A stretch of 17,219 nt of DNA, taken from NCBI GenBank assembly GCA_003702465.1, contig REGF01000013.1:1129-18347 (forward strand), in the 5' to 3' direction. The stretch's first letter is position 1. Each line of letters begins with the position of its first letter. Positions 12,924-17,219 of this stretch are shown one piece after another. This DNA is from Candidatus Nitrosomarinus sp. Lineage in GTDB: Archaea; Thermoproteota; Nitrososphaeria; Nitrososphaerales; Nitrosopumilaceae. A program made the translations under genes and the position numbers. The notes below the pieces were generated by a model, which saw nothing but the letters and a program-made list of their open reading frames with translations, searched no databases and was not told the DNA's origin.

Positions 12924-13604
12924 TCATTTTTCTTCTGGCTGAATATCCATTAGTATAATTTTGATGTCATCGTTTTGTTGTTCTAAATCTACTTTCTGGT
13001 CTCTTGCTAAAAATAGTGCTGCAAAGAAACATCTGATGGAATCTACTTGATCTAAATCTACAATAATTTCTTGTAATAATCCAAATCCTTTACTAGCAAT
13101 TTTTTTCATTATCAATTCTTCATATTTTCCAATAATACTTTCTAATGAAATAAAATATTCTTGAAAATCTGGTGCTTCAATTGGTTCGATATCTAATTTT
13201 TTATTTCTTCGTGATTGTGGATTTGCAATAGTGCCGATAAGATTTTGTAATAATCCTAACAAGTCATCTAATGAAACTGGGTATGTTGATTCATGTCTAT
13301 ATGGAATGTCAATTAACTCTATATCTACATCAGTTCTTTGTGTGGTTGGTTTTTTCTCCATAGCTGCTCTTTGCAACGCAAAAATACTTTCTACTTTCAT
13401 TCTGTAAATTAGTGATGATGATAATGCTGCCATTCCTGCAACTTTAAGATCTTTTTTTCCAGTTCTTTCAAGAATCTTGATTAGTAAATTCAAAATTTGA
13501 ATTAGATCTATTTCCCAAACATCTTTTTTTATAACCGATGATGGACTGAATAAGATGTTTACTGGTTCTTGAGAAATACTGTTTGGTGTTTGAGATTCAC
13601 TCAC
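12924..13604 (-). CDS. scpA: Segregation and condensation protein A (ScpA, kleisin)
   Basis: 226 aa. After a disordered polar N-terminus, VIKKDVWEIDLIQILNLLIKILERTGKKDLKVAGMAALSSSLIYRMKVESIF is the kleisin N-terminal helical domain that binds the SMC neck. A middle acidic linker follows, and the C-terminal VDLDQVDSIRCFFAALFLARDQKVDLEQQNDDIKIIL is the winged-helix that caps an SMC head. The start is GTG 13604; an AT-rich segment upstream (about 13609-13635) can serve as promoter. It forms a two-gene unit with scpB. Archaeal ScpA proteins diverge strongly; the call rests on the terminal domains and on the scpB neighbour. Confidence 0.88.
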   Translation of the reverse strand: MSESQTPNSISQEPVNILFSPSSVIKKDVWEIDLIQILNLLIKILERTGKKDLKVAGMAALSSSLIYRMKVESIFALQRAAMEKKPTTQRTDVDIELIDIPYRHESTYPVSLDDLLGLLQNLIGTIANPQSRRNKKLDIEPIEAPDFQEYFISLESIIGKYEELIMKKIASKGFGLLQEIIVDLDQVDSIRCFFAALFLARDQKVDLEQQNDDIKIILMDIQPEEK

Positions 13605-13667
13605 AAATTGACTATTTTATTATTCCATAATATCTAATTACTCTACTTTTTTCTTACTTCCAGTCAA

Positions 13668-13677
13668 CTCTTATATT
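13668..13677 (+). promoter_or_regulatory. TATA box of the alcohol dehydrogenase gene
   Basis: ctcttatatt centred ~26 bp before GTG 13699. It supports the GTG start and leaderless transcription. Confidence 0.55.
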
Positions 13678-13698
13678 GCAAAATAATGAATTCTTTTT

Positions 13699-14748
13699 GT
13701 GAAAGCAGCACAAATTATTGAACCTGATAAACCACTAGAACTTAATCAAGTTGAAATTTCCGATCCTACAGGAACTCAAGTATTAATCAAAGTTGTTTCC
13801 ACAGGAGTCTGTCATAGTGATCTTCATCTTTGGGAGGGTGGATATGATACAGGTGATGGATTTATGAAAGTTACAGATAGAGGTGTAAAATTCCCTGTTA
13901 CTCCTGGTCATGAGGTTGTTGGTACTATTGAAAAAATTGGTGAATCTGTACAAGATGTTAAAATTGGTGATACTGTCTTAGTTTATCCTTGGATTGGATG
14001 TGGAAAATGTCCAACTTGTGAAAAAGGAGATACAAATTTGTGTGAATCTCCAAAATCTTTGGGTGTTTTCCAAGATGGGGGATACGCTGAAAAAGTTATT
14101 GTTCCTGATTACAAATTTTTAGCAAATATAGGTGATGTAGATCCTGATTCAGCATCTTCATTAGCATGTTCTGGATTAACTGCTTACACTGCAATCAAAA
14201 AAGCATTAGTAAATGATCCTGAATCAATTTTGATTGTAGGTGCAGGTGGCTTGGGTTTGATGGGTGTTCAAATTGCAAGTCATTTGGCAAAATGTAAAAT
14301 CATTTGTGCAGATATTGATGATGAGAAACTAAAAACTGCAAAAGAATTGGGTGCAACTGATGTAGTTAACACAAAAGAAAGTGATGCATCTCAAAAAATA
14401 ATGTCTATCTGTAATGAAAAAGGTGTTGATAGTATAGTTGATTTTGTAAATGCACCTCCAACTGTAAAACTTGATTTGTCTGTTGTAAGGAAACGTGGAA
14501 ATATTATCTTAGTTGGTTTGTTTGGCGGTTCTGTAGATTTACCATTAGTTTCTGTACCATTAAAGGCAATCACAATTCAGGGTGCTTATACTGGAAATTA
14601 CAAAGACATGGTTGAATTAATTGAACTTGCAAAACAAGGTGTCATTAATCCAATTGTATCAAAACATTATACTTTAGATGAAGCAACCGGTGCTTTAGAT
14701 GATCTAAAGAATAGAAAAATTATTGGCCGTGCAGTAATTAATCCTTAA
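13699..14748 (+). CDS. Zinc-dependent medium-chain alcohol dehydrogenase
   Basis: 349 aa, very like the Sulfolobus-type ADH in length and motifs. The GroES-like N-terminal domain has catalytic zinc ligands C38 (GVCHSD) and H71-E72 (PGHEVVG). The structural zinc loop is C101-x2-C104-x2-C107-x7-C115. The NAD(P) domain has VGAGGLGLMGVQIA (about 179-192) and an acidic residue pair after the second strand (ADIDDEK), which favours NAD over NADP. The substrate is an alcohol/aldehyde pair not defined by sequence; a semialdehyde reductase role in thaumarchaeal carbon fixation is conceivable but unproven. It starts at GTG. It is convergent with the YkgJ-like gene with a 7-nt gap. Confidence 0.94.
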   Translation: MKAAQIIEPDKPLELNQVEISDPTGTQVLIKVVSTGVCHSDLHLWEGGYDTGDGFMKVTDRGVKFPVTPGHEVVGTIEKIGESVQDVKIGDTVLVYPWIGCGKCPTCEKGDTNLCESPKSLGVFQDGGYAEKVIVPDYKFLANIGDVDPDSASSLACSGLTAYTAIKKALVNDPESILIVGAGGLGLMGVQIASHLAKCKIICADIDDEKLKTAKELGATDVVNTKESDASQKIMSICNEKGVDSIVDFVNAPPTVKLDLSVVRKRGNIILVGLFGGSVDLPLVSVPLKAITIQGAYTGNYKDMVELIELAKQGVINPIVSKHYTLDEATGALDDLKNRKIIGRAVINP

Positions 14749-14755
14749 TCTAAAT

Positions 14756-15319
14756 TTATTCTTCTAAAATCCAACCTGTGTTGATTATTTCCTTATCTTT
14801 GGTTTCTCCAATTCCTGTTGCATATCTCCAAATATGATTTGCATTTGTTTGCATTTTACTTTTAATTTTTAATAATGATTCTGTCTCAAATTCTAAATTT
14901 TTATCTGCAGTTCCGCATTCTTTACAAAATTTACATTTTTCATCTAATGTGATTGGGTTTGATTCAATTAATGGATATGCACTACATGCAAGTGGTTTAC
15001 TTTTGTAAATTTTACATGGAAATCCTCCATGAGTTGATTTTTGTCCACTTTTAGTATCCAAGAAAGGACATGTATTCCCATTTTCCTCAATACCCATTAA
15101 TTGATACGCTAAAATTTCTGTTGGTAATTGCTCTGGATTTTCTGAAACTCCGATTCTTGGTAAAATTTTAATTTTGATTTTATTCTCTGTGGCAATTTTT
15201 TCTATCTTCTCTTTTTCTTCTGGTAGTATCAATACTCCAATCTTTCCAAATTTTTTTGTTGGATAATACTCTCGTTGAACACAACAATCTGAACATTCTT
15301 CAATACATCTAAACTCCAT
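14756..15319 (-). CDS. YkgJ-like Cys-rich putative zinc/iron-chelating protein
   Basis: 187 aa. The N-terminal cluster C5-x3-C9-x2-C12-C13, then C84 (NTCPFL), PC102KIYKSKPLAC112SAYPL and C129-x2-C132-x2-C135 give the signature of the YkgJ (UPF0153) family, for which metal or Fe-S binding is proposed. No enzyme activity is established for the family. There is no membrane segment. The start ATG 15319 is placed at the conserved Cys cluster, so no residues appear missing. The gene is convergent with the alcohol dehydrogenase and divergent from aIF1A. Confidence 0.85.
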   Translation of the reverse strand: MEFRCIEECSDCCVQREYYPTKKFGKIGVLILPEEKEKIEKIATENKIKIKILPRIGVSENPEQLPTEILAYQLMGIEENGNTCPFLDTKSGQKSTHGGFPCKIYKSKPLACSAYPLIESNPITLDEKCKFCKECGTADKNLEFETESLLKIKSKMQTNANHIWRYATGIGETKDKEIINTGWILEE

Positions 15320-15388
15320 GTCTTATTTTTAATTAAAATAGATAAAATTCCTTCTGCTTTTTATTTTGATTTTTTTAAAACCTCATAA

Positions 15389-15397
15389 GTTATATGG
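15389..15397 (+). promoter_or_regulatory. TATA box of the aIF1A gene
   Basis: gttatatgg, centred about 26 bp upstream of GTG 15418. It fits leaderless transcription from the GTG. Confidence 0.5.
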
Positions 15398-15417
15398 TAA
15401 CTTGATCTAGACTTTTT

Positions 15418-15729
15418 GTGGGTAAGCGACAAGTAAAAAATGAAAGTGCACTGAAGGAAATTCGACTTCCAGAAGAAGGTGAATTGTTTGGTAGAGTGTT
15501 AAAAATGATGGGTGGAGAAAATGTTATGATAAAATGTGATGATAATGTTACTAGACGAGGTAGAATTCGTGGTAAATTAAAAAGACGTGTATGGATTCGA
15601 GATAATGACATTGTAATTATTGCTCCATGGGATTTCAACGATGATGAACGTGGAGATATTGTTTGGAGATTCACATTACCACAAGTTGAATGGCTAAAAG
15701 ATAATGGTCATATTGCAAAAGATTTCTGA
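15418..15729 (+). CDS. aif1A: Translation initiation factor 1A
   Basis: 103 aa from GTG 15418. It is the archaeal/eukaryotic IF1A with an OB fold: EGELFGRVLKMMGGENVMIKCDDNVTRRGRIRGKLKRRVWIRDNDIVIIAPWDFNDDERGDIVWRF is nearly diagnostic in order (shown here as the run of residues ~19-84 by its key blocks GRVLKMMG, RGRIRGKLKRRVWI and IAPWDF). It binds the A site of the small subunit and helps scanning or start-site selection. The basic N-terminus is short. The GTG is supported by the TATA box upstream. The cold shock gene follows 49 bp downstream with its own promoter. Confidence 0.95.
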   Translation: MGKRQVKNESALKEIRLPEEGELFGRVLKMMGGENVMIKCDDNVTRRGRIRGKLKRRVWIRDNDIVIIAPWDFNDDERGDIVWRFTLPQVEWLKDNGHIAKDF

Positions 15730-15747
15730 TATCGAAATATACCTTAG

Positions 15748-15757
15748 TTAATATAGC
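15748..15757 (+). promoter_or_regulatory. TATA box of the cold shock gene
   Basis: ttaatatagc, centred ~26 bp before ATG 15779. It gives the gene its own leaderless promoter, separate from aIF1A. Confidence 0.5.
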
Positions 15758-15778
15758 GAGTACATTGTTTCAGAATTT

Positions 15779-15970
15779 ATGGAACAAGGTACCGTAAAAT
15801 GGTTTAACCGTACTAAAGGCTATGGCTTTATCGAAAGAGAAAGTGGCGACGATATGTTCGTACACAAATCTGACGTTGATGGATTCATCAATGAAGGTGA
15901 TAAAGTTGAGTTTGAAATCGGCGAAGGCCAAAAAGGCCCAGCAGCACAAAAAGTCAAAAAACTAGAGTAG
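15779..15970 (+). CDS. CspA-family cold shock protein
   Basis: 63 aa, a single cold-shock OB fold. It has RNP1 KGYGFI (residues 13-18) and RNP2 DMFVH (25-29), with the aromatic W8 and F9 at the usual positions. These proteins bind ssRNA/ssDNA and melt secondary structure. They are mainly bacterial and occur patchily in archaea, where lateral acquisition has been proposed. By hand count the gene is about 41% G+C, clearly above the surrounding AT-rich DNA; this could reflect transfer or codon selection for high expression. It is monocistronic, with a TATA box upstream and a T-rich terminator downstream. Confidence 0.97.
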   Translation: MEQGTVKWFNRTKGYGFIERESGDDMFVHKSDVDGFINEGDKVEFEIGEGQKGPAAQKVKKLE

Positions 15971-16021
15971 ACAATTGAATTTTTAAATTAAGATTTCATT
16001 TATGTTTTCTTAAGTAGTCTA

Positions 16022-16037
16022 TTTTTTTATTATTTTT
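16022..16037 (+). terminator. T-rich terminator downstream of the cold shock gene
   Basis: T7 (16022-16028) and T5 (16033-16037) about 50-65 bp after the stop codon, the oligo-T pattern archaeal polymerase stops at. The rest of 15971-16095 is AT-rich with no gene seen. Confidence 0.4.
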
Positions 16038-16095
16038 AATTTAATGTAAAAATTCTGAAAGGAATTTGTTTTTATGTAGATTTTTTAAAATTTTG

Positions 16096-16222
16096 TGGTC
16101 CCGCGGGCATGAATTGAACATGCGACAACCCGGTTTCTGTATGCCTGATATGCTGTTTTTCGGTCAGCCATCTTAAGCCAACAACTACAGCCGGAAGCTC
16201 TACCAGGCTGAGCTACCACGGG
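16096..16222 (-). tRNA. tRNA-Tyr(GTA), intron-containing, CCA apparently encoded
   Basis: Acceptor CCCGTGG (16222-16216) pairs with CCGCGGG (16106-16100); A73 is 16099 and bases 16098-16096 read CCA. The C1-G72 pair is the archaeal/eukaryotic tyrosine identity element. D-stem GCTC/GAGC (16213-16210, 16200-16197), anticodon stem TCCGG/CCGGG (16195-16191, 16133-16129), loop CTGTAG plus A38, anticodon GTA (16188-16186). The variable loop is short (16128-16124); T-stem GCATG/CATGC encloses TTCAATT. Removing a 50-nt intron gives a normal 73-nt body plus discriminator. Confidence 0.95.
16135..16184 (-). other. 50-nt intron of tRNA-Tyr at position 37/38 with canonical bulge-helix-bulge
   Basis: The exon bases CTGT (16190-16187) pair with intron bases ACAG (16140-16137) as the 4-bp central helix. 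This leaves 3-nt bulges AG^T and AA^A with cuts after the second base, exactly the motif recognised by archaeal splicing endonuclease. The intron interior can form further helices (TGGCTGA with TCAGGCA, one mismatch). Confidence 0.88.
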
Positions 16223-16317
16223 ACAAAAATTATCTGTATTGAGTTATTAAAAAACCATCGTGCTTTTTTTATTTGGCCTAATATATGGATAAATACTCTA
16301 AAATTTTCTCATAATTA

Positions 16318-16929
16318 ATGTCCGAATTAAAATTATCTTATCCGGGCTATGTTTGTGCACCTTACTTACACAATCGTGATTCTCTTGAATTAAAAGAATC
16401 TTGGTCAAATTCTAAAAATATTGAAAGATTATTTTTTGTAACTGGTACTTTTTCGAGTGAAAGTCAACCATATTTTTCAACTTCAGCAAATCATTACTTG
16501 TTGGCTAAATTTAAGGACAGTTCAATTGTAGAAAAGGAATTATCAAAACATATTCAAGAAAAGACTTCATTTGTTTTTAATATTCACGATGATCTATTTG
16601 AAAGAGAAGTTTTAGGTGAAACAAATTTCATTTCAATTTACTATTTAGAATATGGTGAAGATATGGATGACTTAATTGAAATTGCAGGATTATTACTAAA
16701 AAGAGAAAAAATTGAAGTTGCTGGAATAGGAAATATGTCTACCACTTGTTCTGTTCCATCTAAATTCACTTTTCCTTATTCTGAAAATATGATTGTGATT
16801 GAAGTAGCAAGTGAAAAGAGTCATCAAAGTGTCAAGAAATATTGTGATCAAACACAACGTGATGTAACTAGAAAAGGTTTCACTTTATCTAATCTCTTGA
16901 GTCTTTCTATTCTTGATCAACTAAAGTAG
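16318..16929 (+). CDS. Protein of unknown function, 203 aa
   Basis: A soluble, mixed alpha/beta protein with no signal peptide or membrane segment. It starts MSELKLSYPGYVCAPYLHNRD and has acidic stretches (YGEDMDDLIEIAG) and a C-terminal helical end. Cysteines are few (C13, C144, C175), with no paired metal motif. No catalytic signature is recognised. TATA-like sequences at about 16278-16287 and 16287-16296 precede the ATG, the nearer one at leaderless spacing. It lies between tRNA-Tyr (opposite strand) and aIF5A (same strand, 30 bp downstream, with its own TATA box). The gene is likely real from its length and its codon use like the neighbours. The function is unknown. Confidence 0.78.
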   Translation: MSELKLSYPGYVCAPYLHNRDSLELKESWSNSKNIERLFFVTGTFSSESQPYFSTSANHYLLAKFKDSSIVEKELSKHIQEKTSFVFNIHDDLFEREVLGETNFISIYYLEYGEDMDDLIEIAGLLLKREKIEVAGIGNMSTTCSVPSKFTFPYSENMIVIEVASEKSHQSVKKYCDQTQRDVTRKGFTLSNLLSLSILDQLK

Positions 16930-16930
16930 A

Positions 16931-16940
16931 GTTAAATATT
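16931..16940 (+). promoter_or_regulatory. TATA box of the aIF5A gene
   Basis: gttaaatatt, centred about 25 bp before ATG 16960. Spacing fits a leaderless transcript and shows the gene need not depend on the upstream unknown gene. Confidence 0.5.
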
Positions 16941-16959
16941 CGAGCAAAAACTGAATTTT

Positions 16960-17219
16960 ATGAGTAAACCATCTGATTTGGGTTCTTTGAAAATTGGATC
17001 ATATATTCTCCTTCCACATTCTGATCAACCTAGTGGAGAGCCATGTAGAATAATTGAATACGATACTTCAAAACCTGGAAAACATGGTGCAGCAAAAGCT
17101 AGAATTGTTGGTCAAGGAATTTTTGATGGCAAAAATAGACCTCATGTTGGACCTGTAAGTATGCAAATCCATGTCCCAATGATCAACAAGAAAGTTGGCC
17201 AAATTATCTCAATTAATGG
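16960..17219 (+). CDS. aif5A: Translation initiation factor 5A (aIF5A), 3' truncated by the window edge
   Basis: 86 complete codons from ATG 16960 to the right edge. The N-terminal SH3-like domain is intact and carries TSKPGKHGAAKARIVGQGIFDG, in which K41 of the PGKHG loop is the residue normally converted to hypusine. aIF5A binds near the ribosomal P/E site and relieves stalls, for example at polyproline. The full protein is normally about 130-140 aa, so about one third, the C-terminal OB fold, lies outside. It is read on the plus strand behind its own TATA box. Confidence 0.94.
   Translation, partial: MSKPSDLGSLKIGSYILLPHSDQPSGEPCRIIEYDTSKPGKHGAAKARIVGQGIFDGKNRPHVGPVSMQIHVPMINKKVGQIISIN

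Noticed and set aside
1..17219. Search by eye for CRISPR arrays, insertion sequences, integrases, toxin-antitoxin pairs and attachment sites
   Set aside because: None seen. The only tandem repeat is the coding 30-bp array at the left edge, with no spacers.

Overview
The window (about 17.2 kb, strongly AT-rich) looks like chromosomal DNA of a low-GC ammonia-oxidising archaeon of the Nitrosopumilus/Nitrosarchaeum type (Thaumarchaeota/Nitrososphaerota). The evidence is archaeal information-processing genes (TFB, Gar1, SRP19, S8e, aIF1A, aIF5A), archaeal ScpA/ScpB, an archaeal fused siroheme decarboxylase, tRNA genes with introns at position 37/38, TATA boxes about 25-28 bp before start codons (leaderless transcripts), and frequent TTG/GTG starts. 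No insertion sequence, prophage, integrase or CRISPR array was seen.

Region 1 (1-3232): the 3' end of a Lys/Ala-rich histone-H1-like tail made of perfect 30-bp repeats; a membrane-anchored protein; a short OB-fold ssDNA-binding protein (minus); tRNA-Leu(CAA) with an 18-nt intron; a 40-aa C2H2-type zinc microprotein (minus); then a VTT/DedA-like membrane protein directly abutting an HD phosphohydrolase; and a small conserved-looking unknown gene coupled to hemB.

Region 2 (3229-7271): tetrapyrrole synthesis. A precorrin-2 dehydrogenase, glutamyl-tRNA reductase (hemA) and porphobilinogen synthase (hemB) lie on the minus strand as one unit. A fused AhbA-AhbB siroheme decarboxylase is divergent on the plus strand. 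Together they cover early tetrapyrrole synthesis plus the siroheme-to-heme branch. hemB is broken into two frames by an apparent 1-nt deletion that separates its two active-site lysines.

Region 3 (7268-10256): a B-box-like zinc protein with an aldo/keto reductase, then a sufC-HemQ/chlorite-dismutase-like pair. The latter keeps the Tyr/Lys/His residues of coproheme decarboxylase. A run of 13 G separates sufC from the TFB gene.

Region 4 (10257-13604, all minus): information processing and chromosome structure: scpA-scpB, then S8e-SRP19, then gar1-tfb.

Region 5 (13699-17219): a zinc alcohol dehydrogenase facing a YkgJ-like Cys-rich protein, aIF1A, a cold shock protein, tRNA-Tyr(GTA) with a 50-nt intron (minus), an unknown 203-aa protein, and the 5' end of aIF5A running off the window.

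The points most worth a second look are the hemB frameshift, the combination of AhbAB with a HemQ-like protein cotranscribed with sufC, the 13-G tract, the 40-aa zinc microprotein, the B-box-like zinc protein, and the small unknown gene translationally coupled to hemB.
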